A stretch of 64,000 bases of DNA, from the NCBI RefSeq assembly GCF_002575655.3, contig NC_053039.3, positions 377,123,633 to 377,187,632 of the forward strand, written 5' to 3'. The stretch comes from Aegilops tauschii subsp. strangulata. Lineage: Eukaryota > Streptophyta > Magnoliopsida > Poales > Poaceae. The position numbers and the translations under genes are program-made. This document shows positions 1 through 11,759 of the stretch, in pieces. Each line of letters opens with the position of its first letter. Positions within the stretch are counted from its first letter, which is position 1. Below the pieces are notes generated by a model. That model saw only the letters and a list, made by a program, of their open reading frames with translations. It had not been told where the DNA came from and made no database searches.

Positions 1-813
1 GACCGGAATATCGGCAAGCTGGGCGAAGATTTGAGATTACTGCCGGAGGGGAATCGAGGGGGAAAGGGCAGGGGCGGGGGAGGGGAGGACCTGCAGACCG
101 GATCCAGTGGGAAATCGCCGACGCCACCCGCGGCCGCCGACGACTCCGCTCCAACCGCCTCGGTCTCCATCCGCCTCCCGTGTCCCATCCGAGCAGCATC
201 CCGACGTAGCTCCTCCCTAGCACGTCACTGTGCCCGCAGCAACAACAGCTCGACGCCGCTGGGGCCTCCTCGTGGTGCACCACCACCAGTGCCTGGGCGT
301 CGCTCTCCTGGGCGAGGAGAGAAACCGGTCGGTGGAGATGGTGAGCGGGGAGAGGTGACCTCGGGGAGGAAAGCTGGGCGGTGGGTACGGCGGGGATCGC
401 CGGAATCTGGCGGCGGCGTGGGGTGGAGAAAGGGGATCGAGGAAGACGAGATAGATGGGATCCAACGTGGGTGTGTGTGTGCGTGGGTTGGGTGTGGGGC
501 TGTGTGGGTCGTGGGTGGGTGCGTGCCAAGTCATCGATCCGTGCCGTCTGCTAGTAGACGGCAAAGAAAGTGGCCGTTAGGTCGTTCTCGTTAGTCGGCC
601 ACCCACCTTCTTTGCCGTCTGCTAGCAGACGGCAAATGTTCTATGCCGTCAGCTAGCTGACGGCAAAGAGCAGGCTGATGGCAAACACCCTCTTTGTCGT
701 CCGTTTTTTCTTTGCCGTCAGTTTTCTGTAAGCTGATGGCAAAGACCTTCTTTGCCATCAGTTAGCAGATGGCAAAGAACTGGTTGACGGCAAAGATCCT
801 GATTCCAGTAGTG
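1..813. mobile_element. Terminal part of a CACTA (DTC) transposon
   Basis: The right edge reads ccagtagtg at 805-813, the reverse complement of a CACTACTGG terminus, which is the CACTA superfamily signature. Inside it lie subterminal repeats built on TTTGCCGTC (536-800). The other end is outside the window, so the 3-bp target duplication cannot be checked. The GC-rich stretch at 31-594 has open frames on both strands, but they show no recognised domain and look like base-composition artefacts of the element's internal promoter region. Superfamily call is firm; family is not assigned. Confidence 0.8.
536..800. repeat. Subterminal palindromic repeats of the CACTA element
   Basis: Several copies of a TTTGCCGTC / GACGGCAAA motif are arranged as short palindromes. 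Perfect ones are gccgtctgctagcagacggc (about 617-636) and gccgtcagctagctgacggc (about 644-663); later copies are diverged (TTTGCCATC). In CACTA elements such subterminal arrays are the binding sites of the element's own DNA-binding protein. That role is known for the superfamily and inferred here. Confidence 0.75.
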
Positions 814-1800
814 TAGGATGGTTTAGCTATTCGGTGACAATGACAGGTCATGCAAAGGAATGGGTTCAACTACTGCAACAAGTAACAGTTGAATCGTTGT
901 TGTCCTAATGCAATAAAAGAGAGCAGGAGCAAGAGAGTAGGATTGTATCAGAGTGATCAAGGGGGTTTGCTTGCCTGGCACTTCAGAAGATAGTATAGCT
1001 CTTCATCGGTGTCAACGATCACAACGTTGGAAACGTCGGCTACCGAGAAGGAACAACACCAACTAGCAAAGAAGGAACACAATCAATGCAATGCACATTC
1101 ATATGAATGGCATGTCATGTTAAGGTACTGAATTCACCTAATGCAATATTTAGCCAAGTTAATTGAAGTGGAATTCAAACAAGATCAAATTCCAACTCCA
1201 GATGTTATTTCATAAATTGCCCTAATCATCCTTTGTCCTATTCAGTGAGGTTAACTTGTTCAAACATGCATGATCATAGCATAAATAGATTCTTCATATT
1301 TTTCCGATCACTTTTCATATATAATTTATTTCATTCGGAGTTACAATTGAATTTCCATGATTTTTAGAAGTTTTGACTCGGCACAGTCAACACTGAAGTC
1401 AGCAGTCAACCATAGTCAAACCTGACGTGTGAGACCCATCTGTCATTGACATAGTGGCTAACCAGGGTTAGTTATTCTAAACTAACTATTATTTTAGCCA
1501 ACTAACCAACAGAGGGGCCCACCTGTCATTGACACGGAGGGGTGGTTAGGCACTAACTAGACCCGGGTTAACCGGTGTTTAGTCGCCGGTGGCAACCAGG
1601 GACGGCAGAGGGCATCGGAAGCGCTCCTCCGACAACCATTTGAGCGGCGGAGCGGCTCTGCCGAAACAGCGCACTATGGCACGTCGAGTGGTGGCGGTGG
1701 GAGGTGCTGGGGTGGCCGGGAACGACGTCGACGACGAGATACGGCGGCGGCCGAAGTATGGGCGTGACGCAGTAGTCGATGCAGTGCACGGGGAGACCAG
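814..1800. other. Intergenic stretch without a recognised gene
   Basis: No protein with a recognisable domain is visible. AT-rich DNA runs to about 1360, followed by 1370-1800 with higher GC. That part contains short repeated phrases (cacctgtcattgacac near 1519 and a similar copy near 1438) resembling grass LTR-type repeats. The short frames at 1568-1896 overlap each other on both strands and have no support. Confidence 0.5.
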
Positions 1801-1809
1801 CCGAGCGGT

Positions 1810-2195
1810 CCTATATATATCCATTGAATATTTAAGTATATTATATACCAATTGACTTAGTGAAATTTTCAAATAATTGTTAAGAAGAAATATCATTTGA
1901 GGATATCATATTTACCTGATCTTGACTAAGTCTGCTCATTAGCCACCTTCAATGGAACAAACCAAAGAGGCCAGGCTACCAAAATTGGTTGCATGGACAT
2001 AAAATCATCGACACTCCCACTTGTGCCAGCCACAGGGAGTGAGTCACAATCAGGATCGCCACCATTGTACTGAGTTTCTGGGTCGCTATCATATCTTTCC
2101 AGAGCCTCAAGCATGGAAACCTTGGTATCCAAATCAAGTTCATTTGGTTCATTGCAATTGGTGGAGCCACTTACAAAAGAACTGCTCATACGATA
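1810..2195 (-). pseudogene. Partial downstream duplicate of the MBD8-like gene (end of exon 3)
   Basis: This segment matches about 3655-4047, the last coding part of exon 3 of the MBD8-like gene plus the start of its following intron. Shared features are the peptides EPNELD, SMLEALER and QYNGGDP and the splice donor context tacctgatctt (about 1913 versus 3761). It differs by many substitutions and a 3-bp loss in the region coding GTSGTSVDD. Similarity stops near 2195 on one side and near 1810 on the other, so only about 390 bp were copied. It sits on the same strand, downstream of the gene's stop codon. With no start, acceptor or rest of the gene it cannot make the protein. It may be a tandem duplication scar or the rest of a larger lost copy. 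Confidence 0.85.
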
Positions 2196-2329
2196 TCAGG
2201 CAAGGTTAGACACCCACCCACCCATCTCCCACCACTCTAGTCTAACTTCTCACGAAACTATCTAAAACGCCAGCTCCAGCAAGTTTCATTCCTGCCATTC
2301 TGCAAATATCAATTCCAGCATTCTATCGA

Positions 2330-2780
2330 TCGTGCACTGCAGTCTAATAATGGCAAATGCTTTCGCATTCCCTTGTTTCCAAAGCTGCCACCTAGTAAGA
2401 ATGACAAATGAGTCAAATCCTTTGCCATCCTCGCCCCGACAGTTCTTCCTGGCAACCAGCCACCTCTCATCAGAGGAATCAGTTACGTCTCGGCATGGTA
2501 CATTCGATCCTTAACTCGGAAAAGGCGCCTAATAAGAATATGGTCCACCGAATCCTTCTCTTGATGGCAAACAAAGCAGGGAGAAACCTCGTCCTGCAGC
2601 CCGTGCACTTAAAAGTGACCAGCATTTCCATATGCACGGAGCAGCTGGGAAACTGACCCAACCCTGGCAAAGCAAGCGATACACCGAGCTTGCCGAATGG
2701 AGGACCAAGGCCAATGAAGAGAATCATGCACCTCTCAGGCTCAATCTGAACATCAGCATTTAAAAATGTCACAAATTTCG
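2330..2780 (-). pseudogene. LINE reverse-transcriptase C-terminal zinc-binding (zf-RVT) remnant
   Basis: Read on the minus strand around 2500-2610, one frame gives CFVCHQEKDSVDHIL followed by RR. This is the Cys-x2-Cys then Asp-His-Ile-Leu pattern of the zf-RVT region that follows the reverse transcriptase of plant L1-type LINEs. A stop and frame changes lie directly upstream, so it is a decayed fragment. The remaining sequence to 2957 shows no gene and probably holds the 3' UTR of the MBD8-like gene. Confidence 0.55.
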
Positions 2781-2957
2781 CTTGCTACATAGCCAAATCA
2801 GTCAACGACCGAAAACAGTGTCATGTAAACATACGTAACCACCGCACACACACTAGAATTCGCTACCTCAGATTCCAGTCTACCCTACATGATCCCCACG
2901 AGAAGAAAAAAAAAAGATCGGACTACATATGATGAAAACAGCAGCAGAGATCGAATG

Positions 2958-5900
2958 CTAAAGCAATGAACCATTGTTGAGTGTACCAAGATGACCAGAT
3001 GTCTTGTCCTTGCACGCGGGGCAAATGAAGCCAACAGAATCGTTCTGCTGCTCGGCGGTGCCAAAATGCTGGAACCTTGTGTTGCACCACACACATACGG
3101 ATTGGAGCACGCCAACCATCTTGGACAGGTCCCAACCTAACTGGACCGGAGGGCAGCTCCCGAACTGCGGTGCATAACCCAGCATCAACGTTGGCTCATA
3201 CCCTAGCATCAGTGTTGGCTCGGGCACGGGCACAGGCACAGGCATGGGATTGTGTCTGCCCATGTTCCCGAACTGCGGAGCTCCAGCTGAGGCCATCCGA
3301 AGGTGCTCCTCAAAACTAGGATATATTTGCTGCTTCTGTGCACCAAATCCAAGTTGCAAATCGCACTGTACAAAATATATTACCAGAGTCAACACGCAGA
3401 TGGGTAAAAGTGTAGAACACATAATGGATAACGGTGTGTACTGCTGCTATATTTAATAGAGAATGTTCAGCTATTGCAGTAGTTACCCCCAACATGCTAC
3501 ATTGTGTGACACTGTGACCTCGGATTTACATGTTTTCAGTTAATAGTCAAACAACCGTATTTATTTCTTCCTTCGATAGTTGCACATTTATTGACTGCTG
3601 ATTGAAGTTCAAATGAAACATCATTTGTCTATTGCATGACATGTGTGGAAAGAATAAATACCCATTGAAGATTTAAATAAGCGTTATATACCAATTGACT
3701 TGGTGAAATTTCCAAAGAATTGTTGAGCAAAACCAGCATGTGAAGATACCCAGTCAAATTTACCTGATCTTGAATAAGTCTGCTCATTGGACCACCTTCA
3801 ACGGAACGAACCAAAGAGGTCAAGCTACCAAAATTGGTGTGCATGGACATAAAATCATCGACACTTGTCCCACTTGTGCCTGCCGCAGGGAGTGAGTCAA
3901 TGGCAGGATCGCCACCATTGTACTGTGTTTCCAGGTCGCTGTCAGATCTTTCCAGAGCCTCGAGCATGGAACCCTTGATATCAAAATCAAGTTCATTTGG
4001 TTCGTTGCGACTGGTGGAGCCACTTACAAAAGAACTCCTCATACCGTGGAAATCAATTCCATCAGTTCCAGTACCACCAGTCAGCGTATTTAGATCAGAT
4101 ATTGAGTAGCAGTTTGAGTAATCAGTCTTCATATTCATAGCATTATTCAGCTGAGCAAAGCTAGTTTCTGCCATAGCACCAGTGAAGATGTCATTGTTGT
4201 AAGCTTCAGCATCAAAACCTGGTTCATTACTTGACATGTTCCGTGAGTTCACAAACTGTTCCTTGGCATTATCATCACGTCGGTTGTCGTTGTTCTTAAT
4301 TTCAGAACTCATTGAGCAATTAGTGAAATAATCCACACTAATTTGAGGAGGAGAGACAGGATTCATGTTCAAATTGGATTGATACACCATGTCATTGCTC
4401 TGATTGACGAAAATTTCAGCCTTAGAAACATTGTTCTGATTGACAAAACTTTCGTCCTGACAAACATTGTCATCATTAGAGCTAGCACCAAAACATTGGG
4501 CGAGAATGGACGATCGATTGCCATCATGAAGGGCATTAGACGTTTCACAGTTTGCACCAGAAACAGGAGAAGATATTGTATCTAAGCATGAATTGAGGTT
4601 GACCTCCTTTATTCTGACATCAATGTTCATCCCATCATCAATGTTGATTGCATCATTTTTCAAGGCAGTCACTCCATGATCAGTTTGATCCACAACAGGT
4701 TTATCATATTCAGAGCTAGTAGAATTCAGCACATCGCCGAACTTGCAAGCTATCTTGCTGTTATCTACCTCCATGCTGTTGGAACTAAGATCAGGCTCAT
4801 CCAAGTTGGCAGACAGTGGATTGTTTTCCACCTGGTCGTTAAAACCAGTTTCTCCAGGAAAACCTCTAAATTTGTGATCCAGCATATCACAGTGCTCAGG
4901 AACTTGTTTTGGCAGTGTTATATCAGCACAGTCCATTGGATCATCTGCGCAACTTTTTTCACCTGGAGCATCTGTAGTACATGGAACATCCTGAGGTATC
5001 TTAGAGATTTCATGAGACCTGTCAAAACTTCCTGAGCAATCTGCGATGGAAAATTCCAAATCTTTTGAGCTGTCATGCTCATGAACTTCTGGTTCAGGAG
5101 ACTTGCAAGTACTAAGGTTGCTTGCAACATCAAAGGCAAGAGGCTCTTCAGCTATATGACATGCTCCATCATGGATTTCATGGTCACCAGAATTATCAAC
5201 ATGTTCCTTTTGATGTCCAGCGAAAGGCTCTGTAGCAGAAAGTGCTTTTTCCTGTTGAGGTAAACCAGTAGTCTCCTGAGGAAGGTCCTTCTGATGCCCA
5301 GAGACAGGCTCTCCAGCAGAAGGCTCTTCTGCCTGTTCAGGTAAGCCAGTTATCTCTTGCAACCCACATGGTGCTGCAGCCAAGGATAGTTGAGCACCTA
5401 CATCTCCTGAAGAAGCTCCGCCAAACAGTTCTGCTGGACTCTGACCTTGACTTTTAACATCAGCTACACCATGGCCAAAATAGCCAGGTTTATCTTCAGA
5501 GGTCCTCTGACTTTCCTGAGTCTCAAGCTTTCCATCTTTACCGACTCCCAGGCCAACAGATTTATCAACCTTGCGCCTTTTAGCTTTCCTTTGATGAAAG
5601 GACAACTGATGCTGCACATAGGCACTCTGGTCCTCAAAAGTCAAATTGCATTTTTTGCACTCTTTCCTGACTGCTTCTATCGGAGCTTCATCTTTATAAG
5701 GTTTTTGTCTCTGTCCCTGAGAATCACCATTGTGAATGGGCAATGTAACAGAAGTGGCTGACACTGCACTTTGCATGTCCCCAGTTGAATCATTTTGCTG
5801 GTGAAGACCTGCAGTCTAATTAAACATTTCATGAAGTTAAGCAGTGGAAATTAAAGTGCAGACTGCAAAGATAAGGTGCATACTAAGAAAAAACTCACAT

Positions 5901-8808
5901 TCACAGCACTCAAGTCACGAACTTCCACATCGTTGTTCTGAACAGTGGTTGGCTTTGCCTCCACATATCCAAGAAGTGACATGAAATAGGAAGAAACTTC
6001 TCTGCAAGTAGCAAATTGATGTCCCCTGGGGCTGGAAAGTATGGTATGCACAATTAGCTAAGGCAAACGTGATAATGGGAAATCAACATGAAAAACACAA
6101 TTTGCTACTCCCTCCATCCCAAAAAGTTGTACTGAAGTTGAGACACTTATTTTGGGGCGGAGGGAGTACTTGATTAGATGAAACAAACATCACAAACCAC
6201 GTAGCAAGCCCAACGGAGAATATAAACACTGCACAGACAGGCTACAGTGCTACACTGTTCTAATAAAGAGGTACCATCTTGATTAGGATCTTCATTTAAC
6301 AAGTATAAATTTAGCATGGATCTTTTTCTCCAAAACCATAACTTATGCAAAGCACAATGAGAGTGGTAATAAATCTTCGAAAAGAGAGAAAAATCACTGA
6401 GTTGGTGATATACAAAAAAAAGAATTATACATATATTGGTGCATGTCTAATAAAAATACCCACGGAGAGGGTGTGTAAAAAAAGATATGCCATACCACCA
6501 TTCAAGAAAAAGTGGAATCGCTTAAGATGATTGGAATAATCATAAATTACTTCTGAGTATCAAGATGGTATGTGCATAATATGGGCACTCACCCTTGATC
6601 AGCAAGCCATGTTGCCGTCAAGGTTTGAGGGATTAGAGAATTTGTTTATTCTTTTTGCTCCAAAGGCGGCAATGATAAGCCTTATGTACAAGACACTGTA
6701 AGAACTACGAAGATTGGAAGCAAATTAGTTCGAACATGAAGAGGCTTGAATCTAATTACCTCAAATAATTCTTCCTTAGGCTAAGTCTGGTTTTGGGGTT
6801 AAGACATGGGTTACTGGGTTAGAGCTCCCCCCACCCCCACCACCACCACACACACACCCAAACACTCTTGGATTAGGGAGGGTTATGTTAACCTGGCTAG
6901 AGTCTTTTTAGCAGTCTTAACACAGGACTAAATATCCCCCTACAATTAACTCTTCGAGGTTCTATTTTCAGCTACTAACCCAGTTGATCTGGCTAATCTT
7001 GCCAGAAAGAAATTTGAGGAGCTGTTGAGCCTGTGCACGCAAGCATGACTGGAAAAGGATTTGTGGGTTGCAAGGTTCATATACCCAGAACACAGTAATG
7101 TCAAACAAAAATAAAGTAGGTATGAGGGGTCTTTGGTTTTACATTAAATGAAAAAATCAAGCAAATAAAGAAAAGCAGTGCCTGAACCCTAGAACTAAAA
7201 CAAATATAAAAAATATTGTTCCATTACTTTAGAAAACGAAAATCCTAAAATCCTTATCAGGACAATTTATACTTTGGAAGTATCATGAATATGCCAGACA
7301 TGGAAATTGGCAGAGGCATCAGGCAGCTAGCCAAACATGTGGTTAGGCATACTCTTTCAGTTAACACTCGCTACCAGACGACAAAGCATACCTGGATTGA
7401 GCATTATATACACAAAAAAGGAGACAGAAAGAATGAAACCAAAACCAAATAGGACCAACAAACTGATGGTTAGATTACAAATTTGTACTAGGTATGCATG
7501 CAACACAATCAGAGGTGCTTACAAGGAAACAAGCAGGAGCACTATGTATGCAAGTATTACCAAAAGACAATAAAAAATTAGATGCCAGACATCTCGAAAT
7601 AACACCTTGCAAATGCTACTCCAACTAGAATAAAAATAAAATGGACTTATATAGCCAGAAACCCCATTGTCCTGATGCTTATGTTTCTAATATGTATTCT
7701 AATGCAGTTATGCTTCATCTGGTTACTGAAATCAGTATCATTGACTTCTTAGAAGACTTATTTTCATACTACAAAACCCATTTCTCTACAATATAAATAT
7801 GAGAAGGAATCATGATCCTTGTGAGAAGCACTGCATAAATTCACAGGGCATCACATTTGGATCATAAAACCTGAATCATTTGCGCCTAGAAGGTTACAAC
7901 ACCTACCAAGTGTCAACCATCATCCACGATCACTAGAATCAGAAACAACTATACACATCGAGCAGAACAAACCTAACATAGCGGCGGCAATTGATCCAGG
8001 CAGCACGCTCCTTCCGTTTAATCCCAAGGATTAGCTTCCACCCACGGGGCAGGTGGTCACCGAATATGGCTGCTTCCACAAACTTCCTCCGGCGCCTCCG
8101 ACTCCCCCACTGGCCCTCCAACTCATTCATGAAACCCAGCAGCTCGGATTCCAGAGCAAGTCCTGCAGTCCGATTCCGTATCTCCTCCCCATACGGATCC
8201 ACTAACTCCGCGAGTCTAGCCAAATCAACAGCCACCCCCTTCGGGTTCATCAAATCCCGGTCTGGGTCCGGGAGCTGCTGGATCGGCACGGAGGCCACGG
8301 GGGGTGCGGGCACCGGTATGGTGGGTGCGGGTATGGGTATCGGGGGTAGCTGTTGGAGTGGAATCGGCGGTGGTGGTGGCAGATAGGAGGGGTCGTCGCG
8401 CGCAAAGAGCTGCTGGAGGTGGAACACAATGAGGCGGTTCTCGGAATCCTCCTCGGGGGGGACGGCGACGGCGGAGGAGGAAGCGGTGCTAGGGGTGAGA
8501 TTGTGGGAGAGATTGGTGGCGACGCGGCGGCGGGAGAAGGTCTGCTTGCGGGAGCCGGCACTCTCGTTGAAGACGGCGCGATCGATCTTAGGGGGCGGGA
8601 GGAGGTCGGCGTCGCGGCGCCCGCGGCGGGGGTCGACGGCGTAGGGCGATGCGGCCGCGAGCGCCACGAGCTCCGACTGGGACAGCGCGCCAAGGTCCAC
8701 CACGGGCACCACCTCCGTGCCCATGGCGGACGGCGGCGGCGGCTGCGGTTGCTGCGGAAGGGCAATTTGGGGTTTCGGTTTCGTTCCAGAGGAAACGGAA
8801 AAGGGCAT
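2958..8808 (-). CDS. MBD8: Methyl-CpG-binding domain protein, MBD8-like, four exons
   Basis: A nuclear chromatin protein predicted to bind DNA through an MBD. Inferred exons on the minus strand: 8808-7973, 6031-5899, 5815-3764 and 3365-2958 (3429 nt, 1142 aa). Junctions fit AG/GTTTGT, AAT/GTGAGT and CAG/GTAAAT donors and keep frame. An N-terminal block (SQSEL, then KIDRAVFNESAGSRKQTF) resembles Arabidopsis MBD8. The MBD lies at about residues 250-305, split by intron 1, and ends SPRGHQFATCREVSSYF. A C2H2 finger (Cys376, Cys379, His392, His397) is followed by a basic RKAKRRK stretch. Exon 3 is a long acidic, Ser/Asn-rich, probably disordered region with two imperfect 26-residue repeats. Exon 4 has a duplicated EPTLMLGY and two CxxC pairs. 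An alternative start at 8724 has the better context. No lesion was seen. Methyl-DNA binding is untested: many plant MBDs lack it. Confidence 0.85.
3366..3763 (-). other. Intron 3 of the MBD8-like gene
   Basis: On the minus strand it opens with GTAAAT at 3763 and closes with a pyrimidine-poor ...TTTTGTACAG at 3366. An open frame runs on from exon 3 for about 45 codons, so a retained-intron form would add an unrelated hydrophobic tail. Nothing else was recognised in it. Confidence 0.7.
6032..7972 (-). other. Large intron 1 of the MBD8-like gene
   Basis: A 1.9-kb AT-rich intron that splits the MBD coding region. It carries one short MITE (6108-6166) and CA-rich simple sequence near 6840-6860. 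No other gene is visible. The donor is AG/GTTTGT at 7972 and the acceptor TTTCCAG ends at 6032. Confidence 0.7.
6108..6166. mobile_element. Short Stowaway (Tc1/mariner) MITE in an intron
   Basis: Terminal inverted repeats CTCCCTCCATCCC and GGGGCGGAGGGAG enclose 59 bp and are flanked by TA on both sides (6106-6107 and 6167-6168). The CTCCCTCCRTCCC terminus and TA target duplication are diagnostic of grass Stowaway elements. It is internally deleted and non-coding. Confidence 0.9.
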
Positions 8809-8969
8809 GGGGCTATGCGGAGGATAGAGAAAGAGGAGAGGTGGGGTGGGGTGGGGTGGGCTCCAGATCGAACGGCTGCCCTTGCATCAAGGTTCGTGCG
8901 CTCCACTGATCAAACTGAAACACTGAGCCCCCAACTCCACCGCGAGGCCGCCGCCGCCCGAGCCTAGCG
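8809..8969. promoter_or_regulatory. Putative bidirectional promoter between MBD8-like and PORR genes
   Basis: Only about 160 bp separate the two divergent start codons, so both 5' UTRs and any core promoters must lie here or overlap the opposite transcript. The strip has a GT/GA-rich part (ggtggggtgg repeats at 8840-8860) and a GC-rich part next to the PORR start. No TATA box was seen. Shared regulation is inferred from the spacing only. Confidence 0.55.
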
Positions 8970-10175
8970 ATGGCGCGCCGCCTCTTCTCCGCCGCGGGAG
9001 CTCTCGTCCCGCCGGTCCCAGCCCCTGCGCCGGCGCCCGTGCCCGCGTCTTCTTCCGCGGCCGCGGAAGCCGCGGTGTCGCTCCTGCCGCTGCTCCCGTG
9101 CAAGCGGCGCAAGAAGCTCCTGAAGAAGCTCAACAGCCCGCGCATCGCGCCCATCGAGCCCGAGGCCGACCGCCGGGTGCCGGCCCTCGACGCCGTCCTC
9201 GACCGCGACGCCGCCTTCCGCTTCCTCTCCCGCGCGCGCTCATTCATGGCCTCCCTCCCGCCCCCGCACCGCATCCCCCTCGCCGAGGCCGGCAAGCTGT
9301 ACCGCGAGCTCGGCTTCCCCCGCGGCCGCAGCGTCTCGCGCGCCGCCGCCCGGAACCCCTTGCTCTTCACCCGCACCACCGTGGGCTCCGTCCCGCACCT
9401 CGCGTTCACGCCGCTCATGTGCTCGCTCCTCGAGGAGGAGCGCCGCGTCCACGAGGAGCTCCTCCCCGCGCGGGTGCTGGCCGTCCGGAAGCTCCTCATG
9501 CTCACCGCCCACCGCCGCCTGCCCCTCGCGAAGCTCCACCACTGCCGCGCGGTGCTCGGCCTCCCGGACGACTTCCGGGACCGCGTCCGCGATTTCCCCG
9601 ACGACTTCCGCGTCGCCGTGGACCCGGACGGGCTCCACGTCCTCGAGCTGGCGCGCTGGGACCCCGCGCTCGCCGTCAGCGCCCTGGAGCACGACTTCAT
9701 GGTGGACGAGCGCCGCATCCGGCGCACGTTCCGCTTCTCCGTCCCGCACCGCCGGTCGATGCCGCTGGACGGGGAGGAGGCGGAGCGCCTGGACGCGGCG
9801 ACCACGTTCCCGCTGGTCTCGCCGTACACCAACGGCGCGCTGCTCCGGCCGTGGACGCCGGAGGCGGAGAAGTACCGCGTCGGGGTGGTGCACGAGTTCC
9901 TGAGCCTGACGCTGGAGAAGCGCGCGCTGATACACCACGTGTTCGAGTTCAAGGAGGAGCTGGGGCTGACGCGGCACATGTACCAGTCGCTGCGGAAGCA
10001 GACCCGCGCCTTCTACCTCGCCGGCACGGAGATGAACTGGGCCGTGTTCCTCCGGGACGCGTACGACGACGACGGCGTGCTCAGGGACAAGGACCCCCTC
10101 GTGCTCTTCAACGAGAAGCTGCAGGGCTACGCGTGCATGACCGAGATGGATCCCAGGCGCAGCATTGCTGAATGA
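8970..10175 (+). CDS. PORR-domain organellar RNA-binding protein
   Basis: A single exon of 401 aa from ATG at 8970 to TGA at 10173-10175. Residues 1-50 are rich in Ala, Pro and Ser with early Arg (MARRLFSAAG), as expected of a mitochondrial or plastid transit peptide. Residues about 60-390 form a plant organelle RNA recognition domain (PORR, formerly DUF860), with typical stretches such as AGKLYRELGFPRGRSVS, FPDDFRV, and ALIHHVFEFKEELGL near the C-terminus. The family includes maize WTF1, which binds and helps splice chloroplast group II introns, and Arabidopsis RPD1. Which organelle and introns are served cannot be told. The ORF is extremely GC-rich at third positions, as in many intronless grass genes. 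It is intact, and the length is normal for the family. Confidence 0.92.
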   Translation: MARRLFSAAGALVPPVPAPAPAPVPASSSAAAEAAVSLLPLLPCKRRKKLLKKLNSPRIAPIEPEADRRVPALDAVLDRDAAFRFLSRARSFMASLPPPHRIPLAEAGKLYRELGFPRGRSVSRAAARNPLLFTRTTVGSVPHLAFTPLMCSLLEEERRVHEELLPARVLAVRKLLMLTAHRRLPLAKLHHCRAVLGLPDDFRDRVRDFPDDFRVAVDPDGLHVLELARWDPALAVSALEHDFMVDERRIRRTFRFSVPHRRSMPLDGEEAERLDAATTFPLVSPYTNGALLRPWTPEAEKYRVGVVHEFLSLTLEKRALIHHVFEFKEELGLTRHMYQSLRKQTRAFYLAGTEMNWAVFLRDAYDDDGVLRDKDPLVLFNEKLQGYACMTEMDPRRSIAE

Positions 10176-10504
10176 ATGCTGATGGGTGATCGATGCTGAA
10201 ACTAAATTGCTTCATTTGACCTTTGTCATGTTGTTTTTGTTCAGGCTCAGCTAGTCCATACTTGTATTGGTTGTAATTGGACGCCTTGTCTGTTGTACGA
10301 GTCATATGCTAGATCTTGAAAATGCAGGTTTGGGGCTGCTCAAAATATGTTCATGTTAGAAACTTTTCCCTGAAACCAATACCCTCTCAGGCGATTAGGG
10401 CTCGCTCGTTGATCTTCAGCAGGGCGCATCAGATTTTGTTGCAGCAGAAAGGTGAACGCCGGCGTCCACTCGCTCAGCTCGGTTCGGCGTCAGATGGGGG
10501 AGGC

Positions 10505-11720
10505 CATGGAAAAACTTGATATCACGGAGGAAGAAGCGACTCCTCTGGTGATTGATGATTCTGTTGAGTGTTCAAAACCGAAGTGGCTACTAACAGGAAC
10601 GATTCTTTATCGCAATTTGTTTCATATTCAGACAATATCTAGCGCCCTTCGTTAGCATGGGGAAATCCTTGTGGTCTGGTGTTTCGTCCTCTTGGGGAGA
10701 ACATGTTATAGGCTGAATTTGAATCTCAGCGCGATCAAGATCATGTCTCGGAAGGCTCATCGTGGCATGTCGGTAAACATGCAGTGATTTTGAAGGAGTT
10801 GAGGAATGTACGCGGCCATCGGGACTCGCTTTTGATAGGCTGCGGGTATGGAGCAAAGTTGTTAATCTTCCATATAATTTGAGGAATGATACATGGGCTT
10901 GGTGTAGATCGACAAGCATGCAACTCTGGTGCAGATTGACCCGTGGGAGGTTTTCTAAGGGTTCATGTCACCACTGACGTAAAGAAACCCTTGAGAAGGT
11001 GGGTTTGTGATTGATTCGGCAAGAAGGAACCACAAGTGATTGGCAGGATATCCGATATGAACAAATACCTCACTTTTGCTTCTCATCTGGTCGCCTAGGC
11101 CACTCAGATCTTCTCTGATCGACTCCGGCATGAAGGATGAGGAAGGCAACTGGTCGTTTGAACATGGACCGCAATATCTGGGGAACGTTCTCTGGGAGCA
11201 TTTTTTCCAACGAACGCCAAACTTGCCATGCCAAATCAACTAGGTTGCCCTGGTAATTTTGTAAGAATTGTCATGTTCGGAGGCGAAAATTGTCATGTAG
11301 CGTGTTTAGAAAGTAGGAAAGTTGCTACGTTTCACAGAAAAATTGTCGCTCATTCGATCGTGATCAGACGACTTTGGGGTTGTTCCCTGAAAATGGCCTC
11401 CCAAGAACGTTCCCCAATTATCTTTTCCCTTAAACATAACCTGAGGGCAATCGACGAAAGGTGCAAGTCGGGTTTTGGTGAGAACTCTTCAAAGGATCAG
11501 CATGACTCTCAATATAGCAGGAAAGAAGCCAATTCTTCGAACTCACAAACTAGCAAAAATTGTGAAGTTACATCCCCTCTGAAACCGGCGTATCAAAATA
11601 AACGTAAAGGGGCTGCAACAAAAACAAGTTTATCGCAAGGTAGAGATGCCACTTCTAACTTAGCAGACTCATCAAGACAGTGGTACGGATTTGATGGAGC
11701 TCAATGGTGAGTCGGCTACT
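10505..11720 (+). pseudogene. LINE ORF1 remnant (DUF4283 plus zinc knuckle)
   Basis: ATG at 10505 opens MEKLDITEEEATPLVIDD followed by PKWLLTG and YRNLFHIQTISSALR, the DUF4283 region of plant LINE ORF1 proteins. A stop follows in that frame and the homologous reading continues in other frames (for example DMNKYLTFA and FEHGPQY). The zinc knuckle near 11070-11105 reads CFSSGRLGHSD, so one of the expected cysteines has become Ser. The last part (11400-11710) is Ser/Lys-rich with SSKDQHDSQ, as in the linker after the knuckle. Many frameshifts; not functional. Confidence 0.75.
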
Positions 11721-11759
11721 GAGAAGGATGGTGATGAAGGCGATGAACTAGAGGGTGAG

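Noticed and set aside
31..594. 187-codon Arg/Gly-rich ORF
   Set aside because: GC-rich transposon end with overlapping open frames on both strands, no domain, and subterminal repeats inside the frame.
8250..9979. Long ORFs overlapping the MBD8 exon 1 and the PORR gene on the opposite strands
   Set aside because: Shadow frames caused by high GC at third positions; Arg/Pro/Ala-rich with no domain.
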